Below, one piece after another: positions 25,192 to 34,600 of a DNA stretch of 64,000 nt. The translations under genes were made by a program, and so were the position numbers. Below the pieces are notes generated by a model that did not search any database, had not been told where the DNA came from, and worked only from the letters and a program-made list of their open reading frames with translations. Origin of the DNA: Fimbriimonadaceae bacterium (GTDB lineage Bacteria; Armatimonadota; Fimbriimonadia; Fimbriimonadales; Fimbriimonadaceae); assembly GCA_023957775.1 (NCBI GenBank), contig JAMLGR010000019.1, positions 1-64,000 of the forward strand, written 5' to 3'. Position 1 is the first letter of the stretch. The number at the start of each line of letters is the position of its first letter.

Positions 25192-26889
25192 CTAACGCGG
25201 CTCCCTCAGCATCCCCAAAGCCCCCTCCTCCCCAATCACCCACAAGTAATCCCGCGCCCGGGTCACACCCACGTACGCCAACTCCCGCATCCTCTGCGAG
25301 ACCACAAGCGTCCAGTCCAACTCCATCAGCACCACTACCGGGCTCTCCAGTCCCTTGAACTTCCTCACCGTGGACCAGCCGATGTCGCGTGGCTGCCGAT
25401 TCTCGTACGGCACGAGCGAGCGCCCTGCCACCTTCGGCACACCCTGCAACTCCGTCGAAGCGGCACCTTTGGGGGTCAGGACCACGATGTCGGCGGGCTC
25501 GATGTGCTGTTCGCGCAGGAGGCGGTCGAGGACCTCCTCCAACTTCTGCAGCTGGTCTTCGAAACTCGAGGCTGGGATCCAGCGCGGCGACTCGCCTTCG
25601 GGGCCCAACGCGGTGGGCGAAGCCCCCTCGAAGAACCGCAGCGCGGTCTTGTGGATCTGCTGCGTGTTGCGGATGTTCTCGGTGAGCGCGACCTCGGCGA
25701 AAGGGCCTGGCGGGGAAGGTAGGACTCCGCGATCGGGACCGTACAGCAGCTGGTTCGAGTCGGTGAATACGCACACCGACCCACCCGGCGCGAGCAGCAC
25801 GTCGACCAGCGCCCACCAGTCCGGCTCGAAGTCCTGCGCCTCGTCGACCACGATCGTGTCGAACCGGAGGTCGGGGTCCAGCGCGGCGGTCTCGAACGCC
25901 ACGTCGGGCAGGGAATCGTAGTAGTCGGATGCCCGCTCGGCGACCAGTGGGTTGAGCCGGAGTCCCGCCGCGCGCGCGAACAGCTCGCACGCGTGGTGGA
26001 AGTTCGTGGCGGTCAGGTTTTCGAAGTCGGCCAGGTCCTCGTGCAGCAGGGAGCCCAGCATCTCGTTGAAGCACAGCACCAGGACCCGCTCGCCGGCCCC
26101 CGCCCGCTTCACGGCCAGCCTCTTGGCGAGGAACGTCTTGCCCGAGCCCGCGCATCCGTGGACCAACAGGCGCTTGTTGGACGCGACCATGTCGAGCACC
26201 CGCCCCTGGCTGGCGGTCAAGCGGTCGAACTCGCGCTGGTGCTCGGCGATGACGATCGCCGCGTCCCGCCGTCCTTCCAGCGCGAGGCCGTGCAACCGCT
26301 GGAGGGCCCCGATGATCTCCTTCAAGCCCGGCCCGCGAAGCTCCGCCCCCTGCCTGCAGAACGCGAAGGCGCGTTCGATGCGCGCGCCGATCTCCCGCAG
26401 CCCCTCCGCATCGAACACGATCTCGGGCGGTCCGTCGCCGGGGAGGTCGGCGGCTCGAACCGCGCAGTGGGGGAAGCACACCGCATGGAACACGCGCAGA
26501 CTGCCGGACTGCGAGACCATCTTGCGGAGTTGGCGCTCCAGGCCGTAGCTCGTATCGCGGGCCTGCCGGAACGGGTCCTTGATCGTGCTGACGTGGCCCG
26601 AGCGACTGGTCGAGCTCCACTCCCGGGTGTCGGGGTCGTACGCGACGATGCCACCCTTGACCTCGACGACCATCACGCCCAGGTCCGGGTGGCACACCAC
26701 GAAGTCCGCCTCGCGATCCTGCGCCGGGTCGCCGCGCCGAGTCGCATCCTTCCACGCGAGGGAGTGGAACACGGTGTACCGGTCTTCCAGCGAGTCGCGG
26801 AGGGCGTCGAACACCGCAGCCTCCGCCTGGAGGCCTTCGTTCTCCCGCACGTCGGCGGGGAGTTCGGCGGGTCGCATGGTTGGCATCAC
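25192..26889 (-). CDS. NERD-domain protein fused to UvrD-like helicase
   Basis: The product is 565 residues. Residues 20-110 form a NERD nuclease-related domain (EADFVVCHPDLGVMVVEVKGG, the D...ExK pattern). Residues 220-560 form a UvrD/SF1A helicase: Walker A GCAGSGKT, Walker B IVVDEAQDF, FTDSNQLLY, and the C-terminal AYVGVTRARDYL. It is shorter than a full UvrD. NERD-helicases are recurrent members of defence islands and DNA repair loci. It is the last gene of a minus-strand run that begins with the DPRC-repeat gene. Confidence 0.88.
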   Translation of the reverse strand: MMPTMRPAELPADVRENEGLQAEAAVFDALRDSLEDRYTVFHSLAWKDATRRGDPAQDREADFVVCHPDLGVMVVEVKGGIVAYDPDTREWSSTSRSGHVSTIKDPFRQARDTSYGLERQLRKMVSQSGSLRVFHAVCFPHCAVRAADLPGDGPPEIVFDAEGLREIGARIERAFAFCRQGAELRGPGLKEIIGALQRLHGLALEGRRDAAIVIAEHQREFDRLTASQGRVLDMVASNKRLLVHGCAGSGKTFLAKRLAVKRAGAGERVLVLCFNEMLGSLLHEDLADFENLTATNFHHACELFARAAGLRLNPLVAERASDYYDSLPDVAFETAALDPDLRFDTIVVDEAQDFEPDWWALVDVLLAPGGSVCVFTDSNQLLYGPDRGVLPSPPGPFAEVALTENIRNTQQIHKTALRFFEGASPTALGPEGESPRWIPASSFEDQLQKLEEVLDRLLREQHIEPADIVVLTPKGAASTELQGVPKVAGRSLVPYENRQPRDIGWSTVRKFKGLESPVVVLMELDWTLVVSQRMRELAYVGVTRARDYLWVIGEEGALGMLREPR

Positions 26890-26933
26890 TTACCGTGTTC
26901 GAGACTCTCGCGGACTACCTCTTGGCCTCATGA

Positions 26934-27122
26934 CTACTTTGGCCAGCTTTCACCGAGCGCGCGTCGGATCCGATCGCCGAGGTCCAGCACCAGATCGCCC
27001 AGTTCGATCTCGCCAGGCCAACTCTCGCGGCGCGCCTGTTCGTCAGCATCGACGCTATCGAGGGCCTCCTCAAGCAGAGCCCTCAGCTCCTCGACCGTCG
27101 GTTCTTCTTGAGACGGAGACAT
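26934..27122 (-). CDS. Small acidic hypothetical protein
   Basis: This frame codes for 62 residues, strongly acidic and helical (TVEELRALLEEALDSVDADEQARRESWPGEIELGDLVLDLGDRI). It lies 44 bp upstream of the NERD-helicase on the same strand. The ribosome site is weak. Whether it is expressed is uncertain. Confidence 0.4.
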   Translation of the reverse strand: MSPSQEEPTVEELRALLEEALDSVDADEQARRESWPGEIELGDLVLDLGDRIRRALGESWPK

Positions 27123-27197
27123 AGGACAAGGATACTCTGGTGGGAACTGCCAATCCTAACGCCGCGAGGGCCCGGGCGAACTGGTGTGTCGCGAAGA

Positions 27198-27491
27198 CTA
27201 CGGCGACGGATCGTAGATCATGTTGGTGGGCACCTGGCACACCTCGCACCATAGCGGCCGCCCGCCCTCACTCCTCTCGAAGGGCCACGGGTCGCTGTCG
27301 TAGACCATGTTCGTGGACACCGAGCTGGCCACATACGTCCAGCCGGTGATCGGCCCCCACTCCAGGCCCCGCACCTCTGGGATCACGCCTTCGAAATCCC
27401 TTAGGAAGGTCTCGGGATCTTTCTTGGCCCTATGGAACCACCACGAGACCGCCCCGTAGGGATCGTGATCGTCGCCTGGCAGTCTGTTCAT
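27198..27491 (-). CDS. Hypothetical protein
   Basis: This frame codes for 97 residues, with GPITGWTYVASS and a single CEVC pair near the end. The NM(V/I)YDSDPW and NMIYDPSP segments form an internal repeat. It lies in the minus-strand run between two other small genes. I do not recognise it. Confidence 0.45.
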   Translation of the reverse strand: MNRLPGDDHDPYGAVSWWFHRAKKDPETFLRDFEGVIPEVRGLEWGPITGWTYVASSVSTNMVYDSDPWPFERSEGGRPLWCEVCQVPTNMIYDPSP

Positions 27492-27542
27492 CGATTGGGC
27501 CCTTTCGCCACGTGCCGGGAAATTCCTTCAGACCCGGATCGG

Positions 27543-27675
27543 CACGACGTCGATCGGGCTCGAGCGCTACTCGTTGAGAGTGACATGCCGTGTCAGTGCG
27601 ACGAGCACCTGCGCTCCGTACTTCTCCTCGAGCAGGGGGATGCGCTGTCCGTCGCCCAGTTCCCCGAGGACGGTC
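27543..27675 (-). repeat. Direct repeat, copy 1 (3' end of the 77-residue gene)
   Basis: This segment of about 133 bp is almost identical to 31405-31537, in the same orientation. It covers the last third of the gene at 27567-27800 and about 25 bp beyond its stop. The two copies flank the DPRC-repeat, macro-like and TacA/TacT genes. Confidence 0.8.
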
Positions 27676-27800
27676 TCGCCTCCACGGCACAGGCAGCGGA
27701 CCTGGTGCTCCGTGCCGTCGGGCTCGATGATCAGCACGTCGGCTTGAGGGCCCTCGTTGGAGGGCACTTTGCGCATGAGCTCGGCTCGGAGGTGGTTCAT
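27567..27800 (-). CDS. Small hypothetical protein coupled to the DPRC-repeat gene
   Basis: The product is 77 residues from ATG 27800, with AGAGGATG upstream. It has an SH3-like look: DVLIIEPDGTEHQVRCLCRGGETVLGELGDGQRIPLLEEKYGAQVLVALTRHV, a run of short strands. It begins 4 bp after the stop of the DPRC-repeat protein, so the two are co-transcribed. A truncated copy of its 3' end lies at 31405-31537. Confidence 0.6.
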   Translation of the reverse strand: MNHLRAELMRKVPSNEGPQADVLIIEPDGTEHQVRCLCRGGETVLGELGDGQRIPLLEEKYGAQVLVALTRHVTLNE

Positions 27801-27804
27801 GCGC

Positions 27805-29124
27805 TCATCCTCTTTCGTTTCCGAGTCCGGCCAGGGGCCAGACACGCCGCGGAGGCACTTTCCGCGGGGGCCGGGTCATCGCGGATTCGAGGCTTTCGCC
27901 TTTGTCCATGCGCTGACGGAGGACTTGGCGGGAGACGAGACAGCGTGGGTCCCGTTCCCAGGCGCACAGAGACTTCGATTCTCCGAATGCCTCGAAGTTG
28001 GGGCTGTCGACCGCAGATGCAACGGAGATCGCGTCCTCCAGCGCCCAATCTTTCCTCACCCGGGTCCGGAGGCGAGCGTAGGGCACCTGGCAGCGCGGGT
28101 CGGCAGCCCATTCGCGCAGGGTCTTCTTCTCGCCAAACGCCTCCAAGGCGTGTGCGCGCCCATCGGGCACCGCCCGCCACTTTCGCCCCCCGGCCCCCTT
28201 GGGAATCGGGGGCACCGAGAGCGCGCGCTCGACATCCCACCCGACACGGAGTCGCCGATAAAGCGTTTCGTAGGAGACCAGGCATCGCGGGTCCCTCGAC
28301 CACGCTCCGAGCGACTTGGTCTCTCCAAAGGCGGTGTATTCACGCCCGCGGCGCTTCCAGATCGTCGACAGGGCGCGCTCCAAATCCCATCCGCTGTCGA
28401 GTCGCAGAATAAGCTGTTCATAGGAAATCAAGCATCGTGGATCCTTCGACCACGCTCGGACCGACTTCGTCTCTCCATAGGCGGTGCGTTCGCGCTTGGA
28501 GAGGCACGAGATTGTCGATAGGGCGCGCTCCATATCCCATCCGCTGCTGACTCGCTCATACAGCGTTGCGTAGCAAACCTGGCATCGAGGGTCCCTCGAC
28601 CACGCTCCGATCGACTTGGTCTCTCCATACGCGGTGCACGCGTACTCGCGGAAGCCCGCGGGCCTCGAGATCGCCGCTTCAGGGTGCATTGTCTTGAACC
28701 TGGCGCGAAGCGTACAGGGGGAAACGGTGCACCGAGGATCCTCCGACCACTCGCGCACTGTGAGCGATATTCCAAATGCGGTCCACCTCTCTCCTTTGCG
28801 CGCGTGCGGCCCCGAAGGCTCGTAGGCAGGGCGCCTCAATGCCTCCTCGAGGGATTCGCCTCTGGCCAGCCGAGCACGAAGCGTTGCGCGAGTCACCTCG
28901 CAGCGAGGGTCGCGAGCCCACGCTGTGAGCGTCTTGTTCTCGCCGAGGGCGCTTCGAAGAGTCTTCCCTCCAGGCGGAGTCCCCAAGGCGCGCTCGGGCG
29001 TCCAGCCCCGTCGGATCCTGCTGTCCACCTCTTCAGCGCCGACGCGGCACCGCGGATCCGCCTTCCACTCGGAAAGCAACTTCTCCTCGCCAAAGGCTCG
29101 CACTTTCTTGGGAGTTCTGCTCAT
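27805..29124 (-). CDS. Protein of eight tandem HTH-like DPRC repeats
   Basis: The product is 439 residues built almost wholly from eight units of about 42 residues: (T/E)A(F/Y)GE-K-L--W--DPRC-V----L--R---GW--E-AL. The DPRC string occurs eight times, once per unit, with linkers of 5-30 residues. Units 4, 5 and 6 (middle) are the most alike. Single units of this kind occur in phage and homing-endonuclease-like proteins as predicted helix-turn-helix DNA-binding modules. A full array is unusual and suggests a modular DNA- or RNA-binding protein. There is no signal peptide or nuclease domain. A 77-residue partner follows after 4 bp. Confidence 0.75.
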   Translation of the reverse strand: MSRTPKKVRAFGEEKLLSEWKADPRCRVGAEEVDSRIRRGWTPERALGTPPGGKTLRSALGENKTLTAWARDPRCEVTRATLRARLARGESLEEALRRPAYEPSGPHARKGERWTAFGISLTVREWSEDPRCTVSPCTLRARFKTMHPEAAISRPAGFREYACTAYGETKSIGAWSRDPRCQVCYATLYERVSSGWDMERALSTISCLSKRERTAYGETKSVRAWSKDPRCLISYEQLILRLDSGWDLERALSTIWKRRGREYTAFGETKSLGAWSRDPRCLVSYETLYRRLRVGWDVERALSVPPIPKGAGGRKWRAVPDGRAHALEAFGEKKTLREWAADPRCQVPYARLRTRVRKDWALEDAISVASAVDSPNFEAFGESKSLCAWERDPRCLVSRQVLRQRMDKGESLESAMTRPPRKVPPRRVWPLAGLGNERG

Positions 29125-29396
29125 CGTCCTTCTGCTATCTCTGTCATGGTATCACGCGACTGGACGATGACGGTGCGCTCCGGCGTCTGGTCCCCAGCTC
29201 CTCCACCGATGCCCGCGACAGCAGCGCGGCCGTTTTCACGCCGGAGGCAACCTCGAGCTGGATCGCGGGTGATGCACCCTTGGCACTCTCTACAGGAGCC
29301 GGCGCCGCGTTGGCCAACGCCTCCGGCTGCCGTCCGTCAGGGTGAGGTAGAAGGCCATCCCAAACTTCTTTAGCTGGAGCTCACGGAAACGCGCCT

Positions 29397-30392
29397 CTAC
29401 CGGAATTCAGCGAGCCACTTCTGGATGTGCGGATTGGAGGATCCGCGGCTGACGATCGCCACTTCAAGGTCCCGATTGCGAGCCCGTCCCAGCGCTCGGC
29501 CCAGGGCGGACAGGATCCAATCCAGATCGTTGCCGAACGCCCCGCCGCCCAGCAGGGTGAAGAACGCACGCTTCTGGCCCGACTCCGCCGAGTTGAGGAT
29601 CGCCGCGCAAATCGCAGCCTCGTAAGACGCTTCCAAAACGAGCCGGGCAAAGGGCTCCCAATCTCGCGCGGAGTGTGCGCAATACGCAACCGGAAGCGCC
29701 GAGCAGAAGGCTTGGGTGACCGCGTGCGTCGAACCGCGCACCGTCACCTGCGTGTTCCAGTGAACGCCGATCCGCAACTTCTGCCGCAACGCGTCCCGCT
29801 CGTCCTCCGAAATGGATGCGAGGCGATCGGCGATCGCCTGCAACCCCTCCCTGGTGGCCAGGGCGTATCCGTTCCGCATGACCCACAACCCCTCGTCCTC
29901 GTTGCCGAGCGCACACCCGAGGTCCTCGAGGCAGTCGATCTGGTTCGATTCCGATTGCCCCTGGGCGCCCCTGACGGGAGCGAAGTAGTTCCGGTAGAGG
30001 GTGCCCGCGCCCGCCGCAATGGCGCAAGCCGGCCCTTGCGTGGGGTCGTTCTCGTAGATGCCCACGCCATCCTCAGGCGTCAAGCTGGGGCCGGCCATCT
30101 CAAGCAGGTTGAACTGAGAGGCCACCTGAAACAAGCAGTCGGCGTTGGCTGGATCGGCGTGGAGGTCGATCGCATCGGCCACCAGTTCGCGTACTTGGAG
30201 GCGCCCGCCGGAAGAGGGAAGGGCCCCGACTCGGTCGCGCAACTCCCCCAACGAGGGGGTCTCCAAACGTCCGCAACCGAAGGACCGTTGGGTGACCAGC
30301 GACGTGAGCCTCTCTCCCTCGAGAAGGACCTTCTCACGTACGTCCTTCGGCGAAGTCTCGGGGAATCCGACCAAAGTCTCGAACCAACTCAT
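29397..30392 (-). CDS. Conserved protein, macro/PARG-like glycine motif
   Basis: The product is 331 residues from ATG 30392, preceded by GGGGAGC. Recognisable conserved text is FQVASQFNLLEMAGPSLTPEDG, GIYENDPTQGPACAIAAGAGT, NQIDCL, SALPVAYC and FFTLLGGGAFGN. The QGPACA and LGGGAFGN loops resemble the ADP-ribose-binding loops of macro-domain or PARG-type proteins, and this protein also occurs in eukaryotes. Removal of ADP-ribose is therefore a plausible role but is not shown. It is transcribed away from the TacA/TacT-like pair. Confidence 0.6.
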   Translation of the reverse strand: MSWFETLVGFPETSPKDVREKVLLEGERLTSLVTQRSFGCGRLETPSLGELRDRVGALPSSGGRLQVRELVADAIDLHADPANADCLFQVASQFNLLEMAGPSLTPEDGVGIYENDPTQGPACAIAAGAGTLYRNYFAPVRGAQGQSESNQIDCLEDLGCALGNEDEGLWVMRNGYALATREGLQAIADRLASISEDERDALRQKLRIGVHWNTQVTVRGSTHAVTQAFCSALPVAYCAHSARDWEPFARLVLEASYEAAICAAILNSAESGQKRAFFTLLGGGAFGNDLDWILSALGRALGRARNRDLEVAIVSRGSSNPHIQKWLAEFR

Positions 30393-30524
30393 GCTCCCCA
30401 TCTTGATACAAACGATTCTCTGGCTGGCCGCGGGTCGAGTACCGCACCGCGGTGGGGCCTGGGACGGCGTCAAAGGAACTCCTCCTGCCTGGCGGGAAAA
30501 AGGGCTTTGCGTGGACCCTGTGTG

Positions 30525-30552
30525 TTGACATTGTGTTTACGTGTGGTAGAAT
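30525..30552 (+). promoter_or_regulatory. Promoter of the TacA/TacT-like pair
   Basis: TTGACA (30525-30530) and TAGAAT (30547-30552) are separated by 16 bp, close to a sigma-70 consensus promoter. The -10 box ends 25 bp before the ATG at 30578. AGGAG lies 8 nt before that ATG. Confidence 0.65.
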
Positions 30553-30577
30553 GTGTTCAAAGACCAGGAGCGAGCCC

Positions 30578-30862
30578 ATGCCCCGGAAAGCAGAGCACCT
30601 ACACATCCGAGCCTCGGAGCGCGAGAAGGCGACCCTCGCCCAAGCCGCGCAGGTGAAGAACATGACCGTGAGCCAGTTCGTGCTCCAGACGTCTGTCCCT
30701 GTCGCCGAGGAGATTGTGAACCAGGAGGCGGGGAACGTCCGGACGCTCTTTCGGCTGAACGCGGAGGAGTGGGAAGAGTTCAACCGTCTTCTCGACGCAC
30801 CGACAAGGGACATCCCCGAGCTGAGGGAGCTTCTCCGATCCAGGGCCCCATGGGAAAAGTAA
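30578..30862 (+). CDS. DUF1778/TacA-like antitoxin
   Basis: The product is 94 residues from ATG 30578, chosen by AGGAG at the proper distance; ATG 30551 lies within the -10 box. HLHIRASEREKATLAQAAQVKNMTVSQFVLQTSV is the ribbon-helix-helix DNA-binding part of DUF1778 proteins. LNAEEWEEFNRLLDAPTRDIPELREL is the C-terminal tail that wraps the toxin. It should neutralise the adjoining GNAT toxin and autorepress the operon. The next GTG follows the stop directly. Confidence 0.88.
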   Translation: MPRKAEHLHIRASEREKATLAQAAQVKNMTVSQFVLQTSVPVAEEIVNQEAGNVRTLFRLNAEEWEEFNRLLDAPTRDIPELRELLRSRAPWEK

Positions 30863-31363
30863 GTGGAGCTCTCGGAGCCCGTCCTTCTCGATAAGAGCCA
30901 CGACATAAGCGGCTTCGACTGTGGAAAGGAGCCGCTCAACGTCTTCCTCAAGAACTACGCCCTGGCGAACCAGCAAGGAGGGCTTGCCCGAACGTACGTC
31001 GTTGTCTCGGGCGGAAAGGTCGTCGGCTACTACAGCCTCGCCCCCGCAGGGGTCGAGCCGGTCGACGCACCCGAAAGGGTCAGGAAAGGGCAGCCGAGTC
31101 ACCCGGTCCCCTGCATCCTCCTGGCCAGACTCGCCGTCGACAAAGGCGCCCAAGGGACGGGCCTCGGCAAATTCCTGTTCCGGGACGCGATGCTCAGAGC
31201 GCTCCGAGCCCATGAACAAATAGGCGGAAGGGCCTTCCTTGTCCACGCGATGGACGACGAGGCCAAAGCCTTCTATTCCAAGTACGGCATGCTCCCTTCG
31301 CCGACCCATCCGATGCACCTCTTTCTCCTCTTTAAAGACATCCGGGCCATGCTGGGAACATGA
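30863..31363 (+). CDS. GNAT acetyltransferase toxin, TacT-like
   Basis: The product is 166 residues from GTG 30863, directly after the antitoxin stop. It has FDCGKEPLNVFLKNYALANQQGGLARTYVV (typical of TacT/AtaT toxins), LARLAVDKGAQGTGLGKFLFRDAM (acetyl-CoA loop Q/GxGxG) and FYSKYGMLPSPTHPMHLFL. Family members acetylate charged tRNAs and stop translation. The pair is a type II toxin-antitoxin system with all key parts present. Confidence 0.9.
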   Translation: MELSEPVLLDKSHDISGFDCGKEPLNVFLKNYALANQQGGLARTYVVVSGGKVVGYYSLAPAGVEPVDAPERVRKGQPSHPVPCILLARLAVDKGAQGTGLGKFLFRDAMLRALRAHEQIGGRAFLVHAMDDEAKAFYSKYGMLPSPTHPMHLFLLFKDIRAMLGT

Positions 31364-31404
31364 GCCTCCAAGAGGCAATCTCTGAATGTCTCTTCGAGCA
31401 GTAC

Positions 31405-31537
31405 ACGACGTTGATCGGGCTCGAGCGCTACTCGTTGAGCGTGACATACCGTGTCAGTGCGACGAGCACCTGCGCTCCGTACTTCTCTTCGAGCAGGGCG
31501 ATGCGCTGTCCGTCGCCCAGTTCCCCGAGGACGGTCT
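31405..31537 (-). repeat. Direct repeat, copy 2 (truncated 3' end of the 77-residue gene)
   Basis: This is a second copy of 27543-27675 with about eight differences. It holds the last 38 codons of the 77-residue gene (TVLGELGDGQRIALLEEKYGAQ...) and its stop, without a start. Nothing else is seen in 31364-31670. Confidence 0.75.
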
Positions 31538-31670
31538 ACGGGTTCGCGCGTTCGAGTCGGCTTCACGTTGTCCGCGTACACTGCGAGACGGGCCCGCGGC
31601 CTTTCAAGTGGGGCCTTGGAACTGGCCAGAAGATCGTGTAAGCGTCTGCGCGCCCGCCATAAACCGATCC

Positions 31671-34600
31671 TTAGTCATTGCGACGGATCAGATGGGCAGC
31701 CGACGCCAGCAAGAACGGTACCGTGATCGTGCCGAGGATCTTGAAGATGCCGAGCAGGGAATCGAGAGGCACGGATAGCCACTCAACTCGGAGCGCGCGG
31801 TGGTTGTTACTGCGAAATGTCACGCTTGGAAAGGGCACCTCCACCTCGGTGTCAGCGCGGTTCCACTTCTGTGTGGCGGGTGCTTCGACGAATGGGATTA
31901 CCGCGGAAAGCGCGAGATGAGCCTGCTCTGCACCCGTGAGCGGCTGCGCAATCTTGCTTGTCGGTTTCCGATACTGCTGGCTTCCAGCGAGATTCCATGA
32001 TATTGCAAGCAAGACAAACAACAGCACGGCCATCACGTTTCTGTTGACTCCATGGCCTACGAACTCGTAGATGAACTCACGAAAACCGACCTCTACAATT
32101 CGACCGAATCCGCCGGAAAGGAACTCCCGCTGCTGCCGCCGACGACGATACAAGTGCACGTGATCTCCGCAGCGATCCTCGCCGCGCTCACGTTGGAGAC
32201 TCTCGACAGCCGCAAAGAAGCTCATTCGATAACGGGCGTGAGACAGGAGCGCCAGGATCGGTTGGCGTTCCATGCGACGTGGCCAGAGACAAGCGTCGAT
32301 GCCGCTGCCAATCATCATGAGCGCGATCACCAAAGGTAGGGTAGCCCAGAGCGACCACTGGGCCAAGGCAAGAATCGCCATCGCAAGGCCGAGCCCGAAG
32401 GGTAGGTTCCAAATGGCAGACGTTGCGCCCCGGTTAGGCATCGTGGTGGGCAAGTCGATGGAAGGAAGATGGCACCCGCCAAGATCAAGGGGCTCTTGCC
32501 GATCTGCCAGTTCGCGCGCACCTAACAGGAAGGAACAGCATCCGCCGCCGACGAGGAGTACCGCAACGAGAGTGATATACACCCAGGGATGCTCCAGGAA
32601 GAGCGCAACGATGGCAGCCAATGCCAACGTGCCAGAGAGTAGGGCAACGCTGGAGGGATTCCCGTAAGGAACGCCGCCTGACAACGAAGCTCCTAGAATC
32701 GCGCGTCCGTTCCGGACCCGCGGCGAGGAAGCGGCCGGTCCTTGGGACTCGTCCATCTTGACGCGAAGCTCGTTCGCCGACACGTCGCCTAGGTCTGCAC
32801 CCTGACACGCGATGTCCCACGGCAGCCCAAGCGTGTTGCCCACAGTCAGACCGCTCGCTTTCAGGAGGTCGGCCTTTGGCGCAGGATGTCTCATTCTGAA
32901 TCGGCTGGGCAGGTAGAAGTCGCCTCCCACCTCCACGTTTCGGAAGTTGACTACCCCACCTTTGATGCGGTCCGGCACAAGGGACCTGGCGATCCGCAAT
33001 ACGGCGTAATCGAGTCGAACTGCGCCGTGGATCTTCGCGCCTTCGAACCAGAGGCTGTAATCCTCACCGGTGGGCCACGACCCCATCCCGAATCGGGCCC
33101 TCTTGGCCCACAGTAACCCACTCAGCCGGAGGTTGGTCGCCGCAAAAGAGCTCGTCAGCACCGCGTCCTGCAGCGTTAGATTGCCTCCTATGACCGCAGA
33201 CGAGAGGCGAAGGCTATACTCGCGGTCCCCCTCCTGACAGCGACGCACATGGGAGGAGTTCATGGAGAGGTTGTCCGAAATCGATGCAATGTGCAGGTTG
33301 ATGCCTCCGGAGGCCTTGAGCCCGTCAAGGACGAGCTCTCCCGTGATGGTGCAACCGCTGGCGGCTAGGGACGGCCTCGAGCGTGCAGCATTGGTGAGGT
33401 GGGCCTTGGATAGGTCCGCTTTGCCCTCGATACGAATGCCGTCGAATTCGAGCGTGCCACCAATGTTTGATTCGGAGAAGTCGAGCGAGCCTCCAATGGT
33501 CGTCTCGTTGGCACGGATCCCCCCTGTGCGGATGGTGACCAAGCGCGCCCTGACTCCGGCTACCTTGCTCCCAGCAAGATCCAAGGCTTCCTCAAGGGAA
33601 GTCTCGGCGCCTTCCAGTTCCAGTCCATGTGAGACGGTTGCGTTCCGCAGAGACAGAGCATAGGCGTTCCTCGAATCGACAGGCACACGGAAGCGCCCGT
33701 TCGCGTCCGCATGGAAAGGCTCCAACTCCGCCTCGGATCGTGTTTCCTTGCCGAGAGTCGCGCGGCTAAGATCCAACCGCCCGTCAATCTGTACGCCGTC
33801 CGCAAAGACGCCACCAACTCTATCTTTACCGACCTGGACCCGCGATGCCAGGAAGTCCCCCTTGACAGTTAGTGAGCCAATGTAGAGTGAGTAGGGTGTG
33901 CGGCTTCCTTCGCTTAGCCCGATCTCGGTGCAGTAGCCTTTGCCGCGAAGAAACGCGTCGAGCCGAACGTCGCCCCCCACGTGCGAATTCGACATATCAA
34001 GCCCGCCCTCTAGCTGAGCTCCGCACAGTTCAACATTCGCTCGGATATCCGTGGCGAAAAGGCTGACCGAGTAGGAATGGCCTTCCTCATGGCGCGATGG
34101 GCCGACAGTGGATCGAATCAACATCGTCACTTCGGGGTAAGCATCAACCTCGTTCTCCCATGCCTCAAGGTAGAGGCCGCCCCCAATTGTCGAGTGGTCG
34201 AATCCGATCCCACCGACGAATTCTGACCCGCGCAGCGAAACATATCCGCCAATCTGGGCCCCCTCGCACCAGAGTGAGTAACTCAGCTTGCGGTCGCTTG
34301 AGACGGTCGCCATCTTCTGATGTCCGAAGTGCGATCGGATGGCAGTCCGAACGCCCTCACGTTTCTTCCCGGCATCGGCCTCCGCTGGTTTTGGTAGGTA
34401 CACGCGGGCCCGAAAATGCCCGTCGATCCGTACGGTATCCGCGCGACATCCCATCGAGAGATGGGCGCCCGTGAGGTCCAGAGAGCCCCGAATATGCGCC
34501 CCCATGAGAAGCAGCCCGCCGCGCAGGAAGGTTTGCCGTGGCTTGCACTCCGTATCTGGATCCCAAACCATCATCTCGAAGTCGTTGCACGTGCTGTTGC

